64,000 bases of DNA from Madurella fahalii (Eukaryota; Ascomycota; Sordariomycetes; Sordariales), in contig CM056874.1 in NCBI GenBank assembly GCA_029876055.1, positions 7,502,001 to 7,566,000 on the forward strand, read 5' to 3'. This document shows, piece after piece, positions 43,668-55,605 of this stretch. The number at the start of each line of letters is the position of its first letter. The first letter of the stretch is position 1. A program made the translations under genes and the position numbers. The notes under the pieces were generated by a model. It ran no database searches and was not told the DNA's origin. It saw nothing but the letters and a program-made list of their open reading frames with translations.

Positions 43668-44711
43668 TTATTTCTTCTCGCCCTCCTCGAACACGTTCAG
43701 GCCCAAGCCCTCGGAGTCGAGGAGCAACCTGTTCTTGCCACCGGCCTCCTGGAGAAGCTGTGCGATCGTCCGGGCGTTCTCCAGCTTCTTCAGCTCCACA
43801 TATGACTTGCTCTTCTTGATAGCGTCACCAATAAGTTCTGCTGATCGAGCTTCACCCTGTGCCTTCACCACCATGGCTTGCTTCTCTTGGCGTGCTTTGT
43901 CGACAATGAATGCGGCACGCTGGGCCTCTTGCTGCGCAACCTGCTTCGCCTCGACAGCCGCTGTGAATTCCGGGGAGAAGGCAAGATGCTGCATCCGCAT
44001 TAGCTTAACCGGTATAAAACCAAGCTCTTACGATTACGTACTGTCAGGGACACGTCGTCCAGGAGGATGTTGAACCGTGCGGCTCTTCGGGAAAGATTCT
44101 CGCGCACGAGCCTGGCAACCATCTCTCTCTGAGTGATCAACTGGCTGGCATTGAACTGAGCAACAACGCTCTTGAGGACCTCATTGACAATGGAAGGAAG
44201 GACGCGCTCATCGTAATCTGCGCCTAGCGTGCGGTAGATCTGCGGGAGAGCCGAGACTTCCGGTCTCGAGAGGACACGGCAGGTGATGTTGACCATTTGA
44301 AGATCCTTCGTTCCTGTGAGGGAGGAAACATTTCTCGGCTTTGCTCGCACATCGTAGATAACTGGCGTCTCGAACCACGGGACAACGAAATGGGTGCCTG
44401 CTGTCGCGTCAGAACGATGTAACTTTGACAGACGTAGCATGCGCCGCACCTTCGCCATAAATGTCCTTGCTGACACCGTTTATTCTCCGGTACTTGATCG
44501 CTCTGTGGCCACCATCGACGTTAAACAGTGCGCTCTGGAAGAGCAGAGCGCCGCCGCCGAGTAGGACGAGGCCAGCAATGCCGCTGCCGAGACCCCGAGG
44601 GGGTCTGCCGCCTGGAAAGCCTCCTCCGCGTGGGAAGCCTCCCCGACCGCCGGCTTTGGCAGCCTCTCGGATCTTGTTGGCGTATTCCTCGAATGGGTTG
44701 CGGTTCGCCAT
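43668..44711 (-). CDS. PHB2: prohibitin 2, mitochondrial inner membrane
   Basis: Subunit of the ring-shaped prohibitin complex of the mitochondrial inner membrane, which scaffolds proteases and membrane proteins. Exons 44450..44711, 44042..44397 and 43668..43988 give 312 residues. The start MANRNPFEEYANKIREAA is followed by a Gly/Arg/Pro-rich stretch and one membrane anchor (GLGSGIAGLVLLGGGALLFQ, about 40-62). The SPFH/PHB domain then includes VDGGHRAIKYRR, GEGTHFVVPWFETPVIYDVR, LPQIYRTLGADYDERVLPS and ITQREMVARLVRENL. A C-terminal coiled coil follows (VEAKQVAQQEAQRAAFIVDK). The second acceptor (GACAGCAG|GC) was chosen because it restores YGEGTHF. Divergent from the CstF-64 gene, 618 nt apart. 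Confidence 0.95.
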
Positions 44712-45329
44712 CTTGTCTGTGGTGCAATGGCGACGACTCCCTGTAGCTCGGTTTGCGTGGTGGAGAAAGAGCTTAGAGCTTGCTGCGCTTGGCTTGCAAC
44801 ACACGTACATTATCTAAGCTCAACTCACGTGTGGGCTGAGAGGCCCATGCACCCCAAAGCTCAGGCCACCCATCCAGGTCGCACTTCACGGCAAGTTCCC
44901 ATTTGAGCTGGAACACAGGGCGTTGGCATCCACAGGTGATAAACCATTTTCTTGCGGCAAACACATCTTCCAGCTCTCAGCAACCCATAATATCACACTT
45001 ATTTCCCCCTGTTCAGGTTCGATTACAAGGAGCCTCAAGGGGTCCGCGTTGGACTGGAAGGGAAGAGACATTGGAAGGATCCAATTGCTTCGGTAGCCCA
45101 CTCTTCGTGGTGAAATCCCATTGTTTCTCCTGCTGCCTTTGTTTGGCCCGACCCATTCAGGTCTGCTCCCGAGCCCCAGAGGTGATCTTCCCCAGCACAC
45201 CGCGCTTGCATCGTGTGGCCGCATCTCTCACATATCGTTACCGTGATTGCCACTCCATATATCCAATTAGTAGCAGTCTATCTATACACAAGAGTCGGCC
45301 GCCTGCAGAGCGAGCATCCAGTCGTCACC
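44712..45329. promoter_or_regulatory. divergent intergenic region, PHB2 / CSTF2
   Basis: 618 nt between two divergent starts; both promoters and leaders lie here. Open frames of 100-160 codons overlap but are not supported. Confidence 0.6.
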
Positions 45330-46483
45330 ATGTCTACAAGGCAGCCTTCACGCGTTGTGTTTGTGGGCAATATCCCCTATGGTGAGATCCGTCACTGTCA
45401 TCTGATCTTATCGCGTCAAAATCAAGCTCGACTGACGCGCCATGTAGGCTTGACCGAGGAGCAAATAACCGAAATCTTCAGCGGCGCCGGCAGAGTGCTT
45501 AACTTCCGGCTTGTCTATGACCGCGAGACCGGCCGCCCTAAAGGATTCGGCTTTGCCGAGTTTCCCGATTACGGTGCGTGATTCCCTACCATTTGCGATA
45601 CGGGAAAAGCGTCAGTCCCTAATTATTTCTTCCAGACTCTGCAGCATCAGCAGTTCGGAATTTGAACGACTACGAAATCATGGGACGCAAACTCCGTGTC
45701 GACTTTAGCAACGAGACGGTTAGTGATGACGATAACCGTGACCGAGATAATACAGTATGCTTCACCACTAAATGCCTGCTCTCTCACAAATCACGCCCCG
45801 CAGTGCTAACTCACCCCCTACTTTAGGCCAGCGCTCCAACCGGCGGATACCAAAATTTTCCGGGCGCCAACGGCAGCTCTGCCGCCATGCCTCCTACTGT
45901 AGGCGGTGCTCCTTCCCTTCCTCCGCTTCCCCAGGGCAAGGACCTGCCCCCCGGAGTGACCTGCGCCGACGCCATCTCTCGCACCCTTAACACGCTCCCC
46001 CCGGCACAGCTCCTTGACATCCTTCAGCAAATGAAGACTCTTGCAACTGCCGACCCGGCCCGCGCCACTGAACTACTCCACCAGGCGCCGCAGCTAAGCT
46101 ATGCCATTTTCCAAGCACTCCTTATCATGGGTCTCGTCTCGCCGGACGCTATCAACTCTGTCCTGGAAAGTGGCGGCGTCGCAGCTGCCCCCCCGGTAAC
46201 AGCACCCTACGGAGGGACATACCCCGGGGCGACAGGCACCCCACCTATGCCCGTAGCGGCGGCTGGTGGCTACGCACCGCCGCCTCCTGTCGCTGCTCCT
46301 GTCCCGGCTCCGGCCCCGGCTCCGGCCCCGGCTCCGGCTCCGGCTCCGGCGGGACAAGATCCCGAGGCGCTGATGCGCGCTGTCATGGAGCTGCCGCAAG
46401 AGACGATTGATCAGCTGCCTGAGGTGGAAAGGCAACAAATCATGGCGCTTCGGGCCAGCTATGCGGCGCAGACGCGGCGGTAG
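45330..46483 (+). CDS. CSTF2: cleavage stimulation factor subunit 2 (CstF-64/Rna15-like)
   Basis: RNA-binding subunit of the pre-mRNA 3'-end cleavage machinery that reads GU/U-rich downstream elements. Exons 45330..45381, 45448..45573, 45636..45754 and 45827..46483 give 317 residues. An N-terminal RRM has RNP2 VVFVGNIPYG and RNP1 KGFGFAEF, and closes with GRKLRVDFSNE. The hinge region (about 150-215) shows LPPGVTCADAISRTLNTLPP, LDILQQMKTL and HQAPQLSYAIFQALLIMG, which bind CstF-77 and symplekin in the family. A low-complexity Pro-Ala dipeptide tract (about 255-280) follows. The conserved C-terminal helical domain is ALMRAVMELPQETIDQLPE ... QQIMALR. The donor after DRDNT could be replaced by one after NET, changing about 12 linker residues. 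Confidence 0.93.
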
Positions 46484-46859
46484 GAACCCCTTTGGGGACC
46501 ATGACAAGGGCGAACAAGGGGGAGCCTTTATTATGGAGTTTAAGAGAGCACCGGATGGCTGGCTTGCTTTGCCTTTCTTTTCCAGAGCGTTTGGTGGGCG
46601 TCAAGCGGAATACATACGATACACCGAATGTCAACTATCACAAGCAAACAGAATAATATATGGTTGCGGGTGTTTGCTTGGATAAATCGCGCGTGTTCAA
46701 TTATCTTTATGTTCTTTGAGGTTCGTAGATAAACTCATGCTCGTGGCCAAGTCAAAGGTGTGGCACACAGATTACTAAGACATTCTCAACGGACATGGGC
46801 TCAACTAGCCGGACGAGATTTGCAGCAACACGCACGCCTGTCCAGCCTTCCAGGTCACC
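46484..46859. other. gene-free convergent 3' region
   Basis: 376 nt between the CSTF2 and DUF3237 stops; both 3' UTRs. Nothing else seen. Confidence 0.6.
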
Positions 46860-47517
46860 CTACGCAGTAACTTCGCTGACCTTGTACTCAACAATTACCG
46901 GCTTGTCCGGCTCCAGAATGAACCGCCCAGATCCAACGTAAACTTTTTCCTGTAGGGCCGCCATTGACTCTATGCCCGTCTCAAATTCAAAGTGCACAAC
47001 TGTATACTTTCGTTAGCCCAAGCTCCTCCCCTCTGCCCTTGGTCTGTAGGCAGCGATGGACAAAGAGTGAGAAAAACGCTAAGCATTAGAAACTCACAAG
47101 CCTCCCCAAAATCCGTCGTCGCCGCCCCTGCTTCGCCCCTAAGGACCTTCCCGGCCGGCCCTGTCGTCGAGATCTTCCCAGTGTACTTGATCCTGATTAG
47201 ACCGTTCGCGGCCGGATCACGGGCGGTGGCGTTGACATCGAGGTGGACGGACCGCCCGTCAGGCGCAGCTGTTATATAGTCTGCGCCGTGCTCGATGGCG
47301 GCGTTCAACTTGATGGGGTAGGATGGCTCCGAGACGATGGTGCCGCCTGTCGATGAGAAGGGGACCAATGTCAGGGAGGGGCTGATGGAACTCGGTGGCA
47401 GAATGGCAACCTGTGTTTTTTGGCGGAATAAGAAGGTTGGTTGCTTGATAGCATTGGTTGATGAGATTGACTTACTTTTACTGTAAAGGCTGGGATGAGC
47501 TTGGGGAAATGAGCCAT
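46860..47517 (-). CDS. DUF3237 family protein
   Basis: Small beta-rich protein of the DUF3237 family; no activity is established for it. Exons 47476..47517, 47098..47410 and 46860..46999 give 164 residues, the usual length. The joined sequence begins MAHFPKLIPAFTVKVAILPP. The family core follows: LVPFSSTGGTIVSEPSYPIK, EHGADYITAAPDGRSVHLDV, RDPAANGLIRIKYTGK, FVHFEFETG, and a last block with VYVGSGRFILEPDKPVIVEY. The short LIRIKYTG and final VGSGRF/VEYKVSEV strands are the family hallmarks. There is no signal peptide or membrane segment, so it is probably cytosolic. Members often sit in metabolic gene contexts, but its neighbours here are housekeeping genes. It is divergent from the CorA transporter gene. 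Confidence 0.85.
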
Positions 47518-48685
47518 GGTGTCGGAAGGTAGGGCTGGAGATTACGTTGCGTAGGTATTCAAGGACGTAGACTTAAAGAGGGGAGATGGAAGAAGTTAAC
47601 TTTCGATGAGAGGCGAGAACTCGCTAACTTCCCCTGAATCCGAGCTGCCCGGAACCTTAGCCTGCGGCCCCTCACTCCCCGCTCCGGGTGAGGAGCGGCA
47701 TCAACCTAGGCACAATGTCGGCAGAAAGAGGCCATGTCCATTGGATGCAGCAGTTTTTACAGGGTCCAGTCTAGAGCGGATCATGTATCTTAAAGCCATG
47801 ATGAGTGCCGCTATCAGCGATACTTGCCTACTAGCTGTCTGCACCGTGCTGAGAGCACTGGGCTTGTCACCTACACGTAGTTGCGGGCAGCCTGGTATAT
47901 TAGACAAGCTTTCCTTTTCTCCCCGATGCAGCAAGCCATCACCGGGCTGGGGAGCCCGGGATAACCTGGTTCAATGCTGAACTAGAGCGTCTATTGGCAG
48001 CAAGGCAGTTCCCGCATATGATCGAGTGCCGAGGCCAGAGCTTGGAGTTGCGGGGGTAGCCGTGGGTTGCCACCCCGCACAGGGCAGGAGGACTCCAAGC
48101 TTTTCAGCCTTGTCCGGCCCGCCGGCTGCCCCATTCCAGCCAATCAACGGCTACGCTTCCCTCAACCGCTCCGTATTTCGCTGACATCACCTGAACTTGG
48201 TTAATCGGCAGCGCCACCTTTAGCATCTTCATTGTCTTCTGCTAACGGCTGCCCCAAGCATGCCAGTGCGGCTAAATTTTCCGAGACCATGCTACGACAC
48301 TTCATTTCGTTTCTGGAGTCATTGCTAGCCTCTTGAAGACCCATTCTGTTGGTGCCGCTCGTCGAAACGAACATCTCTTTCTTCCGTTTACCATCCCCAG
48401 TTCCCGGAAACCCACGTGGCGCCAATCGCACCCAGAGGCCTTAGCTGCTTCTGCGAAAACTCCCCACGCCATCCCGCCATTCAACGCTCTCTTTCCAGCG
48501 TGCGGCCGGCACGAATCATCGGCCGTGAGATCCAGGGCTGGCAGAGATCAATGTAGGGCTCGAACACTGCAGGTACCTGTGCATTCCGCTACGCCAGCCC
48601 CAGAATAACACTCGCTGCCTCTGGTTGCCGGGGTCCACAAACCCCGTGACGTCGGTTCGTTCCGAGTCTCAACAATCGTCCCCCA
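47518..48685. promoter_or_regulatory. divergent intergenic region, DUF3237 / CorA
   Basis: 1.17 kb between divergent starts. Frames up to 124 codons occur but no signature is seen. Confidence 0.55.
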
Positions 48686-51275
48686 ATGGGTTCGTCAAAG
48701 GTACAGAAGCCGCCGGACGTGCCTAGCGCGACTTTGGAAAACCCGCTGCATCCTGCGTCTGCCAGTCACGCCCCCCGGAGGCGCAAGAATCATAGAGGCG
48801 GGAAGAAAAAGAAGACGAGAAGGAAGTCGTTTGCTCTCCCTCCAGACGAAATAGCCCAAGACAGCGTCAACTCCGAGGCTTTCTATGCAAGGCCAAACCA
48901 CAACCTCAGCGCCACCAGTATCGAGAGTGAGGCCCTGCTAGACCATAGGTGAGATAGCGTTGCCCCTGGCCTTGAATGCTCCTAGGATAGACTAATCATT
49001 CACGCTTCAGGGGCCAGCAGCCATTCCTAAGGCCCAGACGCCCGTCAATGATGACGGCTAACGCATCGTTCCCGCTCCCGCAACCTGGCACGAGATCTGG
49101 AACAGCTAGGGGCGAGAGCGGGGACGAGGAAGACGACGAGGGAGCGCCCCTACTTTCCAGCCCGGTGTACCAAAGAAGCGAGACATTCGGAGGCTATGGG
49201 TCGAATGAAGCTCCTCGCAGGGCCGGCCCTGATAGCCGGCGCAACTCGAGCCGGGCGAGCAGCAAGAAGAAGCTCCTTGGTCCAATGAACGAAGCGTACA
49301 ACGTCAATTACCCGCCGTCTGTTCCTGGGACACCGTCATTGCGCCCATCCGACCGTATGGATATGAGCTTCGGCGATATACTGTTGCGGGACGAGCTTGA
49401 GAGCGGCCAACGGTCGCCGAGGGGAGGTGCGGATCAGGTAGACAATCGGGGAGGCTTTCAGCCATCGCCATTGGAAAGAAGAAAGACCATCGCCCTACAA
49501 GCTGAGGAAGACGTATGCTTTCCCCAAGAAGGCCTCTCAGACATTGCAGATGACGAGCTTGCTCCCCGTGACCCGGCAGCACACCGCATAAGAGCCCGGA
49601 GGCGACGTGGGAAATGGCCCGATTTATCGATTCTGGATGAATGGAGTCGATTCGAGAAGGAAGGCCGGAGCGAGGAGCGCCGTGTCAAGAAGATTACGGA
49701 GCCTCAGTTGATTAATGGGAGGCTAAGGCCCGTCAATCGGGGTTGGTTCCAAGCCGAGGAGGAAGCACCCTACCGATTCACCTATTTCAACGAAGAGTTC
49801 CGGAGCACCATCCACAGTCAAACCATTTCGGAGCTGGTCCAACCCGGGGGCACCTTCAAGGAGCTGTTCATTCCCGACCCTCCGCTTCTCTCAGACTCCT
49901 CAGAGGACGAGGCGGAAGACGGAGAAGATAGTAATGGCTTGTATCAGGTTTTAGGTGGCCAGATCGGTGACCCCAAAATTCCGTCGCGACAACCATCTCT
50001 CGCAACCACCACTCAGGACTTTGCCGAGCGGAAGCACTCTGGCGGCAGCGACAGAACCGCCGCGTCAACCGAGCCCAAGCACGATTCAGAAGATCATACA
50101 CCTTCACGGCTCAAGTCCCCCGGCCCGGACCCTTTCAAGTCGCCCGAACAAGGCAAGGCCGTCAAACCGCCCAGATATGGTGATCGGCCGGTGTGGTGGC
50201 TGGACATTCTCAGCCCGACCGAAGCCGAGATGAAAGTCATCTCCAAGGCTTTCGGCATCCATCCACTTACGGCCGAGGACATCATGATGCAAGAGCAGCG
50301 AGAGAAGGTGGAACTCTTCCGGAATTACTACTTTGTCAACTACCGCAGCTTTGACCAGGACCACACCAGCAAGGACTTCCTCGAGCCCGTCAACATGTAC
50401 GTCGTCGTGTTCCGCGAAGGCGTTCTGAGCTTCCACTTCTCGGTAACTCCGCACCCGGCCAATGTACGGCGACGGATCCGTCAGCTGCGCGACTACCTCA
50501 TCCTCTCATCCGACTGGATCTCATACGCCATCATTGACGACATTACCGACGTCTTTGGTCCTCTCATTCAGAACATCGAGGATGAAGTAGACGACATAGA
50601 CTACGCCATTTTGCAGATGCACTCACCAGATGACCAAGCCCAGAAGGACAGAAAAAGGGAAAACTCGGAGAAGCCTGACTTGGCGGAGCCATCATCAGCC
50701 GAGGCGGGGCGCGATATGCTCCGACGTGTCGGGGATTGCCGCAAGAAGGTTATGTCGCTCTATCGACTACTAGGAAACAAGGCGGACGTGATCAAGGGTT
50801 TTGCAAAGAGGTGCAACGAGCACTGGGAGGTGGCGCCGAGATCTGAGATTGGCTTGTACTTGGGCGATATCCAGGACCATATTGTGACCATGACATCGAA
50901 CCTGAGTCACTACGAGAAGTGAGCCTTGAACCTTTTTTTTTTTTTTTTCCCTCCCTCTGCTGCCTCTGGAAGATAAACACTGACCGAGAGGACAACAGGA
51001 TCTTGGCCCGTTCTCATGGGAATTACCTCGCTCAGATCAACCTCCGGATGAACGAGCGCCAGGAACAGACGGCCGACGTGCTTGGTAAGCTCACCGTCCT
51101 CGGTACGATTGTGTTGCCGATGAATATCATAACCGGATTGTGGGGGATGAACGTGTGGGTGCCGGGACAGGAATACGAGGGGGACTTGAAGTGGTTCTTT
51201 GCTATTACCGGGGCGTTGTTACTCTTCGGCCTGACTTGTTACTGGACCGCAAAGAGGGTGTATAATATTGTGTGA
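48686..51275 (+). CDS. MNR2: CorA-type Mg2+ transporter (MNR2/ALR-like)
   Basis: Divalent-cation channel of the CorA superfamily. Exons 48686..48948, 49011..50918 and 50999..51275 give 815 residues. The first about 330 residues are a polar, basic-then-acidic extension (RRRKNHRGGKKKKTRRKS; EEDDEGAPLLSSP) without known fold. The soluble CorA domain follows (WWLDILSPTEAEMKVISKAF, HPLTAEDIMMQEQREKVELF, VNMYVVVFREGVLSFHFS, long helices to HYEKILARSHGNYLAQI). The two C-terminal membrane helices flank the signature GLWGMNVWVPG, with the essential GMN at about 774-776. The long N-terminal extension fits vacuolar Mnr2 or plasma-membrane Alr1/2 of yeast; I cannot choose between them, so the symbol is only a label. 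Intron 2 has 16 consecutive T (50933-50948) close to its donor. Confidence 0.92.
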
Positions 51276-51801
51276 ACTTTGATGGGAAGGATTGGTTTGA
51301 GCACATCCAGCTGTCATGGTTATGGTACCGTCGTACTACAGTACGAGTAACAGTGTAAAGGTCGTTCTCCTGAGGCTTTCTGTGCATATGAGCAGGCCTC
51401 AGCTTCGATGTGGCACGCCTACAGTTAGCAATTGTCCCCTTAACGAGATCCTTCAAATAGTTTATACGAAACGAAGTCCATGCAACATGCAGCACCTTCC
51501 GATTATCCCTGCGATAGCTACTGAACTAGGATCCCCGTCTCCAATGACGGGACCATAGGGTATATCTCCCGTGTATTCCACTTATCCACAGCCGAGGAGC
51601 CAACCCTCCCATGACAAGCCTAGACACGGCCCGGGCAGTGCGGGTGATAAAGATTGCAACCTATTATCGATCTCGTATCGATATTCTTCATGCCAGAAGC
51701 AGATGATCGCCTACGAAAGGCTCATCTCCACCAATACACCACGCTTCAATCCCCTCCGCACCCCCCTCGCTTCAACGCACAATCTAGCCACACAGCAATG
51801 C
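51276..51801. other. gene-free convergent 3' region, CorA / MOB
   Basis: 526 nt between two stops. TACAGTAC at 51337-51344. No gene seen. Confidence 0.6.
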
Positions 51802-53490
51802 CTATTGAGTGGCCGGCGGCCCGCCCGCTTTCTGAACGAGCAGCTGCCCGACCTGCAGGTTTGCAATCTCGAACGCCTTGGATCCCTGGGGGAAGGTCCC
51901 GAGCGCCGCCCACAGGTCGATCAGGGGCTGCATGGGCTCGAGGTCGGCCTTCTTGAGCAGGTTGAGCGTGGTGGCCGTCAGGATGAAGTGGCTGAAGCAG
52001 CTGTTCATGGACTTTTCGAGGTTGAGGCTGAACATGTCGTCAAAGTGCGACCAGTAGAGGTGCGCGTAGACGCGGAACATTTGGCGGAAGATGGTCTGAC
52101 ATGTCTCCATGAAGTTCTGGGGGAAGCCGCTCCGCTTGCCGACCCAGTCCTGGCCCGAGTCGGGCAGCGGGGTGCAGAAGGCCGGGTTGTCGGCATACGA
52201 GACGCCGGCCGGGTCCGTGGGGAAGATGTTGGCGTCGTCGATCTTGCCCGAGATGTACCGCTGGACGAGGGTGAGGTACTCGTAGGCTGGGATCTCGACG
52301 GGCTGGAGGCGGGAATTGAGCCAGGTGAAGGAGTGATTCCTTTGGGACGATTAGTGAACGGTGGTAATAGGGGGAAAGGCCAAGCGGCCGCGGGCAGACT
52401 CACGCTCCTGCCGACATCTTGGGACATCTCCTTGAGTTGCAGATTGAGGAGCCGTCTTCCTCCTTGTCGTGGACCAGGCGGATGAAGGTGATCAGCATCC
52501 TCCAGTGATCAACAACTAGCAGATGATCAGCAGCGTTTCTCGGTGCCCGGCCGGAGCTGCTGCTCCCTACCTTGGTGTGCGATCCACTCTCCCATCTCAA
52601 CCGTCTTGGGCTTTGCGCTCAGCGTGAGAAAGTTCCCCTTGACGATGTGCTTCGCATAGTTTGCGTTGAGCCACAGGGGCTTGACAGCGGGCAGGTGATA
52701 TGACGCGAGCATTTCCTCGGCGGACGGCATCATGCCACTGGCCTGGTCCATGCCGATGGTCTCAGCAAGTGAGGGCGAGCTTGGGAGCGGTGGGAGCTTC
52801 ACTGCAAGATTTGCGGGGGAAGACTGGCTTCCCTCGGGAGGGTTGACGGCAGCCTGGGCGGCCAGTTGTTGCTCGGCACTTGGTGAGCTTGTGCCGGGGG
52901 AGTTTGGGCTTCTCTGGCCGCGGAAGCGGGCGTTGCTGCGCCAGACATGTTAGCTAACAGTGTGGGGGTCGACCGTTCGAGTGTGCAGCAGAAGTGCCAG
53001 GTATTCGGTAGAGTTGAAACGCAAAAGCAGACATAAGTGCCACCCTAACCGCAAGCCACGTTTCAAGCGAGAGCAGCTCGATGGGAGAAACACACTTGCG
53101 AGCCTCTCTGGCTGAAAAGCCCCCGGTGGTTTTATCTCTAACGGGAGTGCAGGGGCGTGGGCTGCTTTGCTGCAGAAGGCATATATAGGGGACGTCTGGG
53201 TGAGTTTCGAGGCCCTTGTTCGGGCTGACATCAAGGGGGCCCAAAGCAAAAGTTTCCCATAACGGCCTTTCCATGGCGGAACTCATAATCCGGGCCTTGC
53301 CCAGAAAAGCGCTTGCTTGCAAGGTAAGACATGTTAATTGGAGAGTTGGATCCTGAGAAGCTGCTGCCTCACTCTTTTGCGTAGGGGGGTTTTCGGGACG
53401 GTTTGTCAGACTGGCATGGATGGCGTTGGGCGCGTTGCGGGGAACAGATGCAGGCAGTGAGACTCACATTCCAGAGAAGAGGTTTGACAT
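51802..53490 (-). CDS. Mob1/phocein-family NDR-kinase activator (MOB2-like)
   Basis: Coactivator of NDR/LATS-type kinases controlling polarity, septation and hyphal growth. Exons 53468..53490, 52571..52935, 52404..52515 and 51802..52339 give 345 residues. The 23-nt first exon encodes MSNLFSG plus two bases. Residues 8 to about 95 are Ser/Pro-rich (NARFRGQRSPNSPGTSS). The Mob domain follows: LWLNANYAKHIVKGNFLTLS, MGEWIAHQVVDHWRMLITFI, CPKMSAGANHSFTWLN, DDANIFPTDPAGVSY, CQTIFRQMFRVYAHLYWSHF and NSCFSHFILTATTLNLL. The domain's Cys and His zinc-ligand positions appear partly kept. Intron 3 must use an AAG acceptor to give SAGANHSF. Intron 1 is 532 nt, the longest I see here. Exon 1 rests on frame and family fit only. 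Divergent from LEO1. Confidence 0.88.
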
Positions 53491-54037
53491 GTCGGTGTGA
53501 GTCCCGGAGCAAAAAAAGTGCGGAATTAAGAACTAAGGGTCGAACCGCGTTTGAGAAACCAAACAAATGGATCGGGAATAGCTCAAAAATGTGCCGTCTT
53601 TCCCCTTAGGAACGAATGCAAGTGCGAGCTGCTGGGTCATGAAACTGTTTACTGGTGAAATAAGGAGTTCAGGGTTCAGGACTTCAGGTTCCAGGCCTCC
53701 TGAACCAGGCCTGCCCCGTACCATCCCCACCATTTCAGCGCCACATGCCCCTTATCGTTATCGAGGCAGAGCTGGCCTTGGCTCCCGCAGATCTGCGGAG
53801 CACAATGATGACTCAGCAGTGTCCCATTCACGTTATCTAATCTAACAGGAGCGACTCGTCCAGATCGCATCGCCATTGTCTGCTTCGCGCCGATAATTCC
53901 CTTCTCCATCGCCGTTTGGCAACACCGGATTCGCGTTTCACAGGGCACTCAGCTGTATCAAAGTAGACACCCGCATGCGCGTCTTATCGAATCAGCTGTT
54001 AATTTCTCCCGTATCATCCGTATAGACCAGCAACGCC
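53491..54037. promoter_or_regulatory. divergent intergenic region, MOB / LEO1
   Basis: 547 nt between two divergent starts. It holds a cluster of TTCAGG repeats with an inverted CCTGAA copy (about 53667-53708). Both promoters and leaders lie here. Confidence 0.6.
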
Positions 54038-55326
54038 ATGTCTGATTCCGAAGATCCCATCGATAACATCCCCGATGATGGAGACGACGATCTTTTTGGT
54101 GACGAAGGCGGTGACGCGACCTCGGACGTCGCAAAGGCCCTAAGTGATCGGGAGGTGGCGTCGGATAGGGAAGACAATGACTCGGACGCGCACCGTCGCG
54201 ATGATGACGACGAGCCTCGTGAGTTCCGCGAGAAGCTCGTTGTAGAGGTTCCGCTCTACCGACATCGAATTCCGCGTTCCAAAGACGGCAGTGTAGGTTG
54301 CAGTTGCCAAATGGTTTCTCTATTCAGCTCTTACTCACAACTACTCAGCTGCACTCGCTCCGGGTCCCGGATTTCATCAAATTCAACCCATTGGAGTACA
54401 AGGCCGATGAGTGGCAGCCCAGCAGGTGGGAGCTCGAGAATGCCAGCTCCGATAATCCCATTCCGTCTATAATGTTCCGCCGCGATGCAAAGATGGGCCG
54501 CATGCAGAGCAATGCCAACATCTACCGGTGGAGCGACGGCTCCGTGACCCTCGCGATCGGCGAAGAACACTACGAGATCCAGTCCAAGGCCCTGGCGCCC
54601 CCGAGCAACAAGCCATACCAAGAGGTGCAGGATGCGCACTATTATGCTGCAGCTGCACACTTGACGACCAATTCCTTGCTGGTTGTCGGCCACCTCACGG
54701 AGCAGTTCACAGTCCGGCCCAACAAAGACCTCCAAGACCATGCGCTGGAGCGGTTGAAGGCGGAGCTCGCCGGCGCCAAGAAGGATCGCGGCGCCGACAT
54801 GATCATCGTCACAAACGAAGATCCAGAGTTGCAGAAGAAGCAAGCCGAGCTCGCAGAGAAGGAGCGCATGAAGCTCCAGCGCCGCCGCGATACGGCAGCT
54901 GCTCGCGTGGATGGCCGGTACAAGGGTGGCGCACTCTCCATTGGCGACCTTGAAGGCCGCCGCGGCGCTGGGGCTGCCGGAAGGAAGCGCGGCGCTCCGG
55001 GAAGCGTCAAGAAGAAGCATCGTCGCCCAGAGTATGACTCAGATGACGACCTTCCCAGCGGTGCGCGGCGTGCAGACAATTACGATATGGACGATGGTTT
55101 CCTGGTCGATAGCGACGAAGAGAGCGAGGCCGTGGAGGAAGACGAGGAGGAGGAGGAGATCTTGGACGATGATGACGACGAGGATGAAGCCCCCCGTCCG
55201 AAGCGGCAGAGGACAACTGAGCCTGACGATGATGCTGAGGGCGAGGATGACGATACTCCGGCCCAAAATGAGACCTCAAACCGTCGAAGACGGCGCGTCA
55301 TCCATGACGATGACGACGAGGAGTAG
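54038..55326 (+). CDS. LEO1: Paf1 complex subunit Leo1
   Basis: Subunit of the Paf1 elongation complex, which travels with RNA polymerase II and supports histone modification. Exons 54038..54292 and 54349..55326 give 410 residues. The N-terminus is very acidic (DGDDDLFGDEGGD). The conserved Leo1 domain (about 60-230) includes LVVEVPLYRHRIPRSKD, LHSLRVPDFIKFNPLEYKAD, SIMFRRDAKMGRMQSNANI, YRWSDGSVTLAIGEEHYEI and AHLTTNSLLVVGHLTEQFTV. A charged helix follows (AELAEKERMKLQRRRD), then a long Asp/Glu-rich tail alternating with RRRRR and PKRQR motifs that probably act as nuclear localisation signals. Convergent with PalC at 279 nt. Confidence 0.94.
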
Positions 55327-55605
55327 ATCCGAGAGCGGACACGGGGGATATAACAATTTATTGGGTTAGCGCATGGTCATGGGCGTATTAGGACGTAAAA
55401 GGTATTATGATTGCGCTTCATCCTAATAGTTTGTTGTCCAGAGACGCTCTTGATCCGGTGTTATCTCGGCGTGTGCTGTGGGCCCTTCGGATCTTCCCAG
55501 CAGTGCAATGTCTGGGTGTTCAGAGATAATTATGGGTAGCTGTTCCCCATTGTCTCCAGCATTTTGCAGGGGTCGGGGCGTAACCCAAACGCTCATATAT
55601 CACGG

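Noticed and set aside
51571..52485. 304-codon plus-strand frame across the MOB gene
   Set aside because: Antisense to conserved Mob-domain exons, with a low-complexity Val/Glu/Gly product.
54331..55020. 229-codon minus-strand frame within LEO1
   Set aside because: Antisense to the conserved Leo1 domain; no signature.
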